The notes below the pieces were generated by a model. The model made no database searches. It saw only the letters and a list, made by a program, of their open reading frames with translations, and was not told the origin of the DNA. Shown here one piece after another: positions 8,644-17,160 of a stretch of DNA of 64,000 nt; the first letter of the stretch is position 1; every line of letters begins with the position of its first letter. The stretch is taken from NCBI RefSeq assembly GCF_006517175.1, contig NZ_CP041186.1, positions 7,936,501 to 8,000,500 on the forward strand, given 5' to 3'. Both the position numbers and the translations under genes were made by a program. The DNA comes from Persicimonas caeni. Lineage in GTDB: Bacteria; Myxococcota_A; Bradymonadia; Bradymonadales; Bradymonadaceae.

Positions 8644-9693
8644 ATGCAGAACAAAGAAACCGCCATCGAAGTCAAGGTGGGCGCCCTGGTGCTCTTCTCG
8701 CTCGGCCTGCTCGTAGCCTTCGTGCTCGTGCTGGGCGATTTCTCGTTCTCGGACGAGTTTACCTTTCACGTCGATTTCGAAAACGCCGGGGGTCTGAAGC
8801 CCGGCGCGGACGTGGCCATCGCCGGCATCAACGTGGGCAACGTCGAGAGGCTGGAGTTCCAGCCCAACAAGGGCAACGAGGGTCAGCCGGCCGTCGAGGT
8901 GCGCGCCACCCTGCGCATCAGCCCCGACTATGCGGACGCGGTGCGCCAGGACAGCGAGTTCTTCATCACCCGCCGCGGCGTGCTCGGCGAGCCGTATATC
9001 GAGATCGAGACGAACTCGTTCGACGCCCCGCAGGTCGAAGAAGGCGCGGTGCTACGCGGCGTTCAGCCGCCGCGCATGGATGTCATCGTGGCCAAGGCGA
9101 CCGAGCTGCTCGACACACTCGACGATCTGCTCAGCGACCCGGACATCCCGGCCTCCGAGCTGATCGGCAACGCCGCCTCACTGATGGGCAACCTCGACAA
9201 AGTCATCGTCGACAACCGCCAGGACATCGACGGCACCATCGAAGGGGCGCGCATGTCGACACAGGAGGCCGCCAAGCTGCTCCAGGCGCTCAATTATGCG
9301 GTCGAGGAAGGCGAAACCCTGCGCCGCACCCTCGCCGATGCACAGGCGACGGCGGCCAACGCGCGCGCCATTTCGAGCAAGGTCAACGGCCAGGTCGACC
9401 CGGTCATCGCCGACGTCCGAGCCGCCACCGAGAACGCGCGCAAGGTCAGCGAGACGGCCGCGCGCGTGCTGGGCGACAACGAGCAGAAGCTCGACGAATC
9501 GATCGCCAACGTTCACGCCAGCACCGAAGACTTGAAGAATATCTCCGAGGGCGCCAGCACGGTCGTGGGGCGCATCGAGTCGGGTGAAGGCACCGTCGGT
9601 CAGCTCCTGGCCGACCGCGAAATGTACGATGATATGAAAGAGTTGCTGCGCACCATCAAGCGCCGGCCCTGGAAGATTATCTGGAAGGAATAG
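8644..9693 (+). CDS. MCE-domain substrate-binding protein (MlaD-like)
   Basis: 349 residues. A short cytoplasmic N-terminus and one TM helix (about 13-33, VLFSLGLLVAFVLVLG) are followed by an MCE domain (about 38-145, with VDFENAGGLKPGADVAIAGI and a RRGVLGEPYIEIE strand). A long helical region then contains repeated Asn/Ala/Asp heptads, ending in the GEGTVGQLLAD motif frequent in MCE-protein C-termini. MCE proteins form hexameric rings or tubes carrying lipids between the membranes. This is the only MCE protein in the operon, so it should serve both permeases. Last gene of the MCE operon; the next gene is convergent. Confidence 0.93.
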   Translation: MQNKETAIEVKVGALVLFSLGLLVAFVLVLGDFSFSDEFTFHVDFENAGGLKPGADVAIAGINVGNVERLEFQPNKGNEGQPAVEVRATLRISPDYADAVRQDSEFFITRRGVLGEPYIEIETNSFDAPQVEEGAVLRGVQPPRMDVIVAKATELLDTLDDLLSDPDIPASELIGNAASLMGNLDKVIVDNRQDIDGTIEGARMSTQEAAKLLQALNYAVEEGETLRRTLADAQATAANARAISSKVNGQVDPVIADVRAATENARKVSETAARVLGDNEQKLDESIANVHASTEDLKNISEGASTVVGRIESGEGTVGQLLADREMYDDMKELLRTIKRRPWKIIWKE

Positions 9694-9744
9694 TCTAACT
9701 ATCCAGCAGCTCTCCCCGAGCCGGCCCGCCTGGCCTGCTCGACA

Positions 9745-11928
9745 TCAATGCCCATGTCCTTCGTGGCCGCCCTTGCCGGGAACCGGCAGTGGCGGCTTTC
9801 CTTCGCGCATCCTGCGCTGATTCTCGATCAGCGTGTCGATCCCCTTGAGCTTGTCTTTCAACTTGGCGCGCTGCTGGGGGTTCTCGATGAGGTTATAAGC
9901 ACGCTCGTAATGCTTTTTGGCGTCGGCGGGACGCTTGAGCATGTCGAGGTAGAGGTCGGCAGTCATCATGTGAAGCTGGGCGCGGTCGTCGCGCGGCGGC
10001 TCGCGCTCGAGGATTTCGAGGGCCTGCTCGACCGCCTCCTCGTAGCGTGAGCCGACGTCGAGCGCGGCGACCAGCAGTTTTCTGGCCTCCACGCTATTCG
10101 GATAGGCGTCGACGGCGCGCTTGCCGAGGCGAATGGCCTTCGACTTGTCCTTGTCGCCGAGCTCAGCACGCCCGTAGAGCGCCAGCGCTCGTACATCGTA
10201 GGGACGAAGGTCGACGGCCAGCTCGATCATCTCCTGATTCTTCTCGAGCTTGCCCTCCCGCTCGTACGCCAACGCGATATTATAGGGCACGTCACCGAAG
10301 GCCGGATACCATTTGCCGGCGGCGCGATAAGCCTCGATGGCGTCGGGGTACAACGTGCGAAGCATGTACTGGTCGGCTTGGCCGCGATAGTAGCCGGCGC
10401 CGAAATTGAGCACCGTGGGCACGAGCACCCCGAGCCCGACGAGCGCGGCCAGCGCGCCGGCGAGGTTGGAGTTGCTGGCGAATCCGCCGTCGCGGCCGCT
10501 TCGGGCGGCCCAGACGCTCGACCAGCCGCGGAAATCGTTGAGCGACGCCGAGAAGCGAGTGAGCACCGCCAGCCCTGCCACCCACGTGAGCGCCGCGGGA
10601 GCCAGTTCGATCAGCGGCGTGAAGAACATAAAGGCGAGTCCGGCGAGCGCGGCGGTCAACAGCGCCCAGTGCTCGACAATCCAGCCGGTGCGTTCGGTGC
10701 GCCGGGCCAACGCCCCCAACGTGACAGCAAACGTGGCCATCAGCCACAAGACGAAGAGCGCCAGGCCCACCACCCCGTACTCGACCAGTAACTTGGTGAC
10801 ACCGTTGTGCGGCGTGCGGAACGCCGGATAGTGGGCGAACATCGACTCGACGAACGGGTGGTCGATATTGGGAGACTCGGTCTGCAGCGGCCACCAACTT
10901 CCGGCGCCGTGACCGACAATAGGCTTCTCCGAGAACAGATCCGTGCCCACCGCGAGCAGATAACTGTGCGCGCGGCTGCTCGTGACCGATTCCCACCGGT
11001 CGGGCGCGAAGACGGTGTTTCGGACCTCCCCGCCCATCTTTCGAGGGTCGGCCGCCCCTGTCTGGACCAGTCGTGGAAGGCTCGTCGCCGGGCTGGTGCG
11101 CTCGGGCTGCGGCAGGCCCCACTGGGCGATGGCCACGAAGACGGCGACCACGCCAAGCAGCACCATCACGGGCCACAACACCATGACGGCCTCGGTGCGC
11201 TGGAAGGCGATTACGATCAGAGCGGCGAGCACGCACGCCCCGGCGAAAACCGCCGCCCAGGCCCAGCTGCTGACCAGCGCGAAGTGGAACCCAGCGAGCG
11301 CGAAGCAGACGCCAAAGAAGATGCGAGACTTCGAGGGGAAGCGAAACGTCGCCCCCAGAAGCACCGGAAGCGCGACCGCGTAATAGGCCGAGGCAAACTC
11401 CATGGCGTCGAAGGCGCCGGTGGGCCCGGGCGGGTCCCACACGATGGTAAAGAGGCCGATCCCAGCCAGGTCGAGAAACCCGAAGATCGACGCCAGAGCG
11501 GCTCCCACGCCGGTGGCGACCGCAAAGTCGTAGAACCGAAGCGGGCGTCCCACTGGTGATGTCACGATGAGGACCACCCCGGCCAACGCGACGAAATGGA
11601 GCGAGTCCCACAGCCCCAGAAGTTGATTGTCAGCCCACAGCGACGCGGCCAGCGCGTACAAGCCGAAGGCGAGCACCAAGACCGTCACCCGCCCGGCCAT
11701 CATCGACACGGCACGAGCACGAACGGCCTGGATGCCCCAAATGAGCAACGCCAGGCCGACGCCGCCGGTCAAGACGAGTTCCTTGAGCAGTTCGTAGTTC
11801 GAGAAGCCCGTGGCGAACGCCGGCGGTGTCAGGGCGAGCAACACCAGCACGATCCACGAAGGAATCGCCAGCGAAATCTCGGCCTTGGCTTCCTTTTTTG
11901 CACCGTCGCGACTCGATTCACTCATCAC
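9745..11928 (-). CDS. O-antigen ligase/polymerase-like membrane protein with C-terminal TPRs
   Basis: 727 residues. About ten to twelve hydrophobic helices fill residues 20-500, with the Wzy_C/WaaL-type periplasmic segment around 310-365 (SRAHSYLLAVGTDLF, then GHGAGSWW and FRTPHNGVTKLLVEYG), which matches the H-x3-G loop of O-antigen ligases. Residues 520-700 form TPR-like helices (YPDAIEAYRAAGKWYP and similar), and the tail is His/Gly-rich (GKGGHEGHGH). It probably transfers or polymerises a glycan at the periplasmic face. No sugar-nucleotide genes lie nearby, so the substrate cannot be named. It stands alone, convergent with the MCE operon and divergent from the SDR gene. Confidence 0.82.
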   Translation of the reverse strand: MMSESSRDGAKKEAKAEISLAIPSWIVLVLLALTPPAFATGFSNYELLKELVLTGGVGLALLIWGIQAVRARAVSMMAGRVTVLVLAFGLYALAASLWADNQLLGLWDSLHFVALAGVVLIVTSPVGRPLRFYDFAVATGVGAALASIFGFLDLAGIGLFTIVWDPPGPTGAFDAMEFASAYYAVALPVLLGATFRFPSKSRIFFGVCFALAGFHFALVSSWAWAAVFAGACVLAALIVIAFQRTEAVMVLWPVMVLLGVVAVFVAIAQWGLPQPERTSPATSLPRLVQTGAADPRKMGGEVRNTVFAPDRWESVTSSRAHSYLLAVGTDLFSEKPIVGHGAGSWWPLQTESPNIDHPFVESMFAHYPAFRTPHNGVTKLLVEYGVVGLALFVLWLMATFAVTLGALARRTERTGWIVEHWALLTAALAGLAFMFFTPLIELAPAALTWVAGLAVLTRFSASLNDFRGWSSVWAARSGRDGGFASNSNLAGALAALVGLGVLVPTVLNFGAGYYRGQADQYMLRTLYPDAIEAYRAAGKWYPAFGDVPYNIALAYEREGKLEKNQEMIELAVDLRPYDVRALALYGRAELGDKDKSKAIRLGKRAVDAYPNSVEARKLLVAALDVGSRYEEAVEQALEILEREPPRDDRAQLHMMTADLYLDMLKRPADAKKHYERAYNLIENPQQRAKLKDKLKGIDTLIENQRRMREGKPPLPVPGKGGHEGHGH

Positions 11929-12186
11929 ATCATCCAGTGTTGTCTAAGATTGACTCGTCGGCCCGGCGCCGGCGAAAGCACCATGCCGAGTAGGTCCGTA
12001 TAGCATCGACTGCCCCCACAAATGAAGGCATTGGGCCCCGTTCGTCAATCGTCGCGCGCTCGGTGTGGGGCCGACCCGCCGTCTTTTCAGCCTCTGGAGT
12101 GTGCTTAAACTGTAGGCACAGCAACAGGATCTCGGCACATCATCTCGATTCGTTCCACATCCGCCATCGACTCGCAGGGAGAGCAG

Positions 12187-13191
12187 ATGACCCAACGCAG
12201 CCATCCGGAGGTAGTCGTCATTACAGGTGCCACCGCAGGCGTCGGACGCGCCACCGCAGAGGCGTTTGCGCGCCAAGGCGCCCACATCGGACTGCTGGCC
12301 CGGGGCCAAGAGCGACTCGAATCGACCCGACGCCGGATCGAGGAACTGGGAGGAAAGGCCATCGGCATCTCGACCGACGTGGCCGACGCCGAACAGGTCG
12401 AGCGCGCGGCGGCGCGCGTCGAGGAGGAGTTCGGCCCCATCGACGTGTGGGTCAACAACGCCATGACCTCGGTGTTCTCGCCGGCCATCGAGATCGAGCC
12501 CGAGGAGTACAAGCGCGTCATGGAGGTCAACTTTCTGGGCTTTGTCCACGGCACGCAGAGCGCGCTCGAGCGTATGCTGCCGCGTAACCGCGGGTCGATC
12601 GTGCTGGTCGGCTCGGCGCTGGCCAAGCGCGGCATTCCGTTGCAAGCGCCCTACTGCGCCTCGAAACACGCCATTCAGGGCTACTTCGAATCGCTGCGCA
12701 CCGAGTTGCTCCACGATGACAGCGACATCAAGCTATCCATCGTGCACTTGCCGGCGATCAACACGCCGCAATTCGACTGGGTCAAGAGTCGGCTGGACAA
12801 CCGCGCTCAGCCCGTGCCGCCCATCTACCAGCCGGAGGTTGCTGCCGACGCCATCGTCTACGCGGCGCATAACGACCGGCGTGAGGTCTACGTCGGAGCG
12901 CCGACGGTCAAGACGATCTTCGGCAACAGAATCGCGCCTTGGTATGCCGACCGTTACCTGGCCAAAAACGGCTACGATGGCCAGCAGACCGACGAGCCCG
13001 AAGATCCCAACCGCCCCAACAACCTGTGGGAGCCTGCGCCTGGCGACCCCGGCGCCCACGGCCGCTTCGACGACCGCAACCCTCGCGCACGCAGCCCGCA
13101 ACTGTGGGCGACCCAGCACCGCACCGAGCTGGGCCTGGCGGCCATCGGCATCGGCTTGGCCATCGGTCTAACGGCCGGCCTGCGCTCCTAA
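12187..13191 (+). CDS. Short-chain dehydrogenase/reductase with C-terminal hydrophobic tail
   Basis: 334 residues. The classical SDR core is clear: cofactor loop TGATAGVG near the N-terminus, NNA (VNNAMTS) and active-site YCASK. The family core ends near 245. It is extended by a Pro/Asp/Asn-rich linker and a last hydrophobic segment (AAIGIGLAIGLTAGL) that may anchor it to the membrane. The substrate cannot be deduced. A GGGAGAGCAG sequence just upstream serves as Shine-Dalgarno. Its last 24 nt overlap the convergent EEP hydrolase gene. Confidence 0.88.
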   Translation: MTQRSHPEVVVITGATAGVGRATAEAFARQGAHIGLLARGQERLESTRRRIEELGGKAIGISTDVADAEQVERAAARVEEEFGPIDVWVNNAMTSVFSPAIEIEPEEYKRVMEVNFLGFVHGTQSALERMLPRNRGSIVLVGSALAKRGIPLQAPYCASKHAIQGYFESLRTELLHDDSDIKLSIVHLPAINTPQFDWVKSRLDNRAQPVPPIYQPEVAADAIVYAAHNDRREVYVGAPTVKTIFGNRIAPWYADRYLAKNGYDGQQTDEPEDPNRPNNLWEPAPGDPGAHGRFDDRNPRARSPQLWATQHRTELGLAAIGIGLAIGLTAGLRS

Positions 13192-13974
13192 CTCGAGACG
13201 CGCCCACACCGGCAGGTGATCGGAGGCGACGCGCGTCAGCGCGCCGTCCTCCACGCCCGAGTCGACGAGCACCGTCTTGGGCACCGCCCAGATGCGATCG
13301 AGCGAAAAGACCGGGCGCGACGACGGGAAGCTCGCCCTTCTGGGCTGAAAGCCGAGGTAAGTGTTGAGCCGGCGAAGGTTTCTGCTCCATCCAAACCACT
13401 CGTTGAAATCGCCCATCACCGCCACCGCGCGACCGCGTGGATGACGGTAGAGGTGGCTCAAGAGCCGGCCAATTTGGTCGGCACGCTCGCGCGTGGCCAA
13501 ACCGAGGTGCGTGGCGACCACGCGCAACGTCACACCGCCCACGTCGATGTCGACATCGAGCGCGCCACGCGGCTCGAACCCTGCGACACTCAAGTCCAGC
13601 CGGCGCTCACGACGCACGGGGAAACGCGTCAAGATGGCGTTGCCGTAAAAGCCGCCCTCGCGGGTCATCGTCGGCCCAACGACGGGCTCGAGGCCGGTTT
13701 CGGCCGCCAAGACGTGGAGTTGGCCGAGCTCGGTTCGGCTGTCGAGGCTCGTGTCCACCTCTTGGAGAGCGACGATGTCAGGCTCGAGCGCGTTGAGCAC
13801 CTGCGCGACGCGGCCAGGATCACGCTCGCCGTCGGTGCCGATGCAACTGTGGACGTTATAGCTCACCAGGCGCACGTCGTGCGCGTCGTCCTTCTCCCTC
13901 GGGTTATCGGGCTCCGTCGGGTTATCGGGCTCCGTCGGGTCAACGGGCTCTGTCGGGGCATCAGAATCAGACAT
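13168..13974 (-). CDS. Endonuclease/exonuclease/phosphatase (EEP) family hydrolase
   Basis: 268 residues from the ATG at 13974, preceded by GGAGG at a good distance; longer readings run into the upstream PLD gene. After an acidic Pro-rich N-terminus with PTEPDN repeats, the EEP fold shows its metal and catalytic motifs: VSYNVHSC, ALQEVD, TRFPV, GDFNEW and a C-terminal SDHLPVWA. This superfamily includes DNase I, exonuclease III and phospholipid or inositol phosphatases. Starting 4 nt after the PLD-VTT gene, it is probably cotranscribed and may act on the same membrane lipid. Convergent 24-nt overlap with the SDR gene. Confidence 0.88.
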   Translation of the reverse strand: MSDSDAPTEPVDPTEPDNPTEPDNPREKDDAHDVRLVSYNVHSCIGTDGERDPGRVAQVLNALEPDIVALQEVDTSLDSRTELGQLHVLAAETGLEPVVGPTMTREGGFYGNAILTRFPVRRERRLDLSVAGFEPRGALDVDIDVGGVTLRVVATHLGLATRERADQIGRLLSHLYRHPRGRAVAVMGDFNEWFGWSRNLRRLNTYLGFQPRRASFPSSRPVFSLDRIWAVPKTVLVDSGVEDGALTRVASDHLPVWARLELGAQAGR

Positions 13975-13978
13975 CGAC

Positions 13979-16156
13979 TCACGCCTCCGCCGAGGCCGCC
14001 GCGAGTGATCTCGGGTCGCCCTCCCCCGCGTCGGATTCCGGCCGGGGCGACGGTTTCGCGCTCCCCTTCCCTCGGGTCCATCTACGAATGAAGAAGCCGC
14101 CGACGGCGAAAAGCCCCACAATGCCGACCAACACCACCAGGCTCACCAAGTCAGGGTTGGCGATGAAGTCGGCCAGCTCGTCTCCGAACAGGCCCTTGAG
14201 GATGATGCCGGGGGTCATTCCGATGAGCGTGCCCCACATAAAGTCCCGCAGGGGGATGCGCGAGGAGCCCACGGCGAGGTTGACGACGCCATACGGAGCC
14301 ACGGGGACCATGCGCACTGCGACCACTGACCACACGCCGCGCTCGGCGACCCAGGTATGGATCTGACCAAAGCGCTTTCCGGCGATTTTTCCGACGCTAT
14401 CTGCACCAATCGCGTTACCGATTCCATAGGAGGCCGCCGCGCTCAACATGGCGCCGATCAGTCCGTAGAGCGAGCCCCACAACGCCCCGAAGATAAAGCC
14501 CATCGCCAGGATGAGAACACTGGTGGGAAAGGCGAGCACGCTGAGCGCGACGAAGGTGAGGATCGCGAGCGGCACGGACCACCACGATTGCGAGATGGGC
14601 TCGACCATCATCGCCAAGTTGCGCGGGCTGGCCCACTCGCCGAGCGGGGTCCAGTGCCACAACGCAGCAAGCACGACGAGCACGGCCAGCAGCCCGACCA
14701 GCCCGGCGTAGTTGATGCTCGTGCGTTTTTCATGAGCCGGCAACAGCCGCTTGGCGACTTGTTCGGCGTGCCACGGCGTCTCGGGGTCTAGGAGGCGCTC
14801 GTCTGCCCACTGACTCGCCGTCTCCGGGGAGATGTCGAGATGGAGCGGCACGAGCCGGCGCTCGCCACTTTGGTGGGCGTCGAGTACGGAGACCAGCGAG
14901 CCGCCGGATTCGATTTGCTCGGCCACCTGGTCGGGACTGAGTCCGAGATGGTGGCCAAGCAGGCGGTTGCGCACGTGGGTAATCTGTTGTCGGGTGTGCT
15001 CATCGTGCGCCTCGAGCACGAAATCGCACTCGCTGTCTACACCCAGCGAGCGGTTCGACAGGTTGGCGGAGCCGATATGGAGCAGACGATCGTCGACCAC
15101 ACAGATCTTGGCGTGCACGTAGACCTTCTTGCAGTCGCCGTCGTCTTCGACCTCCGGATGAACGATGCGAAAGCGATCATGCTCATCAGCCTCGCGCAAC
15201 CGCTCGACGGCTCGAGCTCGCAGGGAGTCGAGGGTCGCCTCCTCGATCATGCCGGCGGCGTCCTCGGGAACGATGATCACGATCTCGGGTCCGTCTTCCT
15301 CTTCGAGCCGCCGCGCGAGCCCGTCGGTGAGCTTCGACGACGACAGATATTGGCTCTCCAAGTAGATTTGGTCTTGGGCTGCAGCGAACGAATCGAGAAA
15401 GAGCGCCTCAATTTCGCGCACCTCCTCCTCTACGAGCCACTCGGGTAAGGTGCGCGCGATGCCGACCTCGACATCCTCGAAGTCAGGCTCGAGGTCGCCC
15501 GGCCACAGCCCCTGACGAGGCTGCGCCGCCTCGATTTGCTCGTCGAGCGCATGCTGCCAACGCCAACGCGCGAATTTGGCGACCTCGCGAGCGGCGTCAC
15601 CGTTGAAGACGGTGTGGGCATCGTGAAACGGATCGAAGCTCAACCGATTGGGGGTTTGGCGACGCTCGTCGTGAACTCGATGCTCAGCCGTATCCCAGCG
15701 CCGCTGGGCTATGTCGATACCTCCGACAAACGCCAACGAGTCGTCCACCGTCACGATCTTTTGGTGATGGGACGTCCCCATCGGCGCGGTCTCGTCGTGG
15801 GCGAACTCGACGTTGTCGGGTGCCTTTTGCCAAAACCGCAATCGCTGCATCATCTCGCGCTCGAAGCTGTAGATGATGTCCTCTTCCCAGACCAGCACCC
15901 GCACCTTTAGCTCGGGGTGCTCGCGAGCGCAGTCGTTGATGAGTTGCAACAGGTCGCGCGCGTCGTCGTCCCGTCGGCGCATCCGAACGCGCGAGTGGAT
16001 ATCCCAGCCGATGATCACAATCGACTCGCGGGCCAATTCGAAAGCGTCGGCGACGACCTCGAAAAACGTGGCCGTGTCGTCGAGCACCGACGCGCGTTGG
16101 GCCATCGCGGTCTGCCAGCAGTTTTCGCCGGCTCTGAGAATGTGCGAGTCAGTCAT
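13979..16156 (-). CDS. Phospholipase D-like protein fused to a VTT (SNARE-associated/DedA-like) membrane domain
   Basis: 725 residues from the ATG at 16156; a reading from 16300 adds 48 unlike residues. The N-terminal half is a PLD-superfamily enzyme with two HKD motifs, HQKIVTVD and HAKICVVD, each followed by a family-typical segment (VGGID; IGSANLSNRS), as in cardiolipin synthases and PLDs. The C-terminal half (about 505-690) has five to six TM helices with the VTT signature region (FGALWGSLYGLIGAM and VRMVPVAPYGVVN). VTT proteins act as lipid scramblases. The fusion is known in other bacteria and likely remodels phospholipids. It forms a two-gene unit with the EEP hydrolase and is divergent from Ku. 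Confidence 0.92.
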   Translation of the reverse strand: MTDSHILRAGENCWQTAMAQRASVLDDTATFFEVVADAFELARESIVIIGWDIHSRVRMRRRDDDARDLLQLINDCAREHPELKVRVLVWEEDIIYSFEREMMQRLRFWQKAPDNVEFAHDETAPMGTSHHQKIVTVDDSLAFVGGIDIAQRRWDTAEHRVHDERRQTPNRLSFDPFHDAHTVFNGDAAREVAKFARWRWQHALDEQIEAAQPRQGLWPGDLEPDFEDVEVGIARTLPEWLVEEEVREIEALFLDSFAAAQDQIYLESQYLSSSKLTDGLARRLEEEDGPEIVIIVPEDAAGMIEEATLDSLRARAVERLREADEHDRFRIVHPEVEDDGDCKKVYVHAKICVVDDRLLHIGSANLSNRSLGVDSECDFVLEAHDEHTRQQITHVRNRLLGHHLGLSPDQVAEQIESGGSLVSVLDAHQSGERRLVPLHLDISPETASQWADERLLDPETPWHAEQVAKRLLPAHEKRTSINYAGLVGLLAVLVVLAALWHWTPLGEWASPRNLAMMVEPISQSWWSVPLAILTFVALSVLAFPTSVLILAMGFIFGALWGSLYGLIGAMLSAAASYGIGNAIGADSVGKIAGKRFGQIHTWVAERGVWSVVAVRMVPVAPYGVVNLAVGSSRIPLRDFMWGTLIGMTPGIILKGLFGDELADFIANPDLVSLVVLVGIVGLFAVGGFFIRRWTRGKGSAKPSPRPESDAGEGDPRSLAAASAEA

Positions 16157-16332
16157 CAAAATCCCACGTCGAAGGCGCAATCTTCTCGCGCTCCTCAATG
16201 TAAACGTCGGTCTTGCTGCTGCAATGCAGCAGCGCCACAGCCCGGCGACCTTGCCGGAAAGCGATCGCTGTGAAGATTTGACGCCGTAGGCGGTGTGCAC
16301 TGCTCACTTCCCCACTCGCTCGAGGAGTCGCC

Positions 16333-17160
16333 GTGCCCAAGGTCATCTGGAAGGGACATATCAACTTCGGTTTGGTCAACGTGCCGGTCCGGCTCTACTC
16401 GGCCACGCGCAAGCGTAAGCTCGACTTTCACTTGATCGACAAGCGAGATCAGAGCCCGGTGGGATATCTCAAGATCAACAAAGATACGGGTCGGGAGGTA
16501 CGCCCCGAGGAGGTCGCGCGCGCCATCGAGGTCGATGGCGAGAAGGTTGTCGTGGAAGACGACGACTTCGAGCAGGCCGAGGCCCACACCGCTCAGAATA
16601 TCGACATCCAGCACTTCGTGCGCCGCGAGCAGATCAACCCGGCGTTTTTCGAAAAGCCCTACTACCTTGCCCCTATGGAAGGGGCCGAGAAGAGTTACAC
16701 GCTGTTGCGCGAGGTGATCGAGCGCACCGGCCGCGTGGGCATCGCCAAGGTGGTGTTGCGAAAGCGAGAGCACCTGGCTGCGCTGATGGTCCAAGACAAC
16801 GTGGTGGTACTCGAGATGCTACGCTTTGCCGACGAACTTCGCGACCCCTCCGAGCTCGACCTGCCCGCCGAGAGTGCGGGCGACCTGGGTGTCACCACCG
16901 ACGCTCTGGAGATGGCGACCGAGCTCGTCCAGCGCATGACCCGAGATTGGAAGCCCGATCAGTACCGCGACGAGTACCGAGAGGAGTTGCTCGAGCTTAT
17001 CGAGGACAAGGCACGCCGCGCGCGCGCCGGGACCGCGGAGCCATCCTCGCAGCCCGAAGAGAGTCGGCCGACGTCAGGTGAACCGGGAACCACCGAAGGT
17101 GCCGACCTGACTGAACGGCTGCGCCAGAGCATCGAGCGCGGAGGCGGCTCCCTCGCCTAA
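16333..17160 (+). CDS. ku: Ku protein (bacterial non-homologous end joining)
   Basis: 275 residues, the usual length for bacterial Ku. GTG start with a GGAG Shine-Dalgarno about 8 nt upstream. The family opening (PKVIWKGHINFGLVNVPVRLYSAT) and the core beta-barrel motifs are present (HLIDKRDQSPVGYLKINKDTG, YYLAPMEGAEKSYTLLREV). The C-terminal tail after about 230 is low-complexity and basic/acidic, as in other bacterial Ku. Ku dimers thread onto DNA ends and recruit LigD. No ligD lies in this window, so the partner must be elsewhere. The stop overlaps the convergent kinase gene by 4 nt. Confidence 0.97.
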   Translation: MPKVIWKGHINFGLVNVPVRLYSATRKRKLDFHLIDKRDQSPVGYLKINKDTGREVRPEEVARAIEVDGEKVVVEDDDFEQAEAHTAQNIDIQHFVRREQINPAFFEKPYYLAPMEGAEKSYTLLREVIERTGRVGIAKVVLRKREHLAALMVQDNVVVLEMLRFADELRDPSELDLPAESAGDLGVTTDALEMATELVQRMTRDWKPDQYRDEYREELLELIEDKARRARAGTAEPSSQPEESRPTSGEPGTTEGADLTERLRQSIERGGGSLA

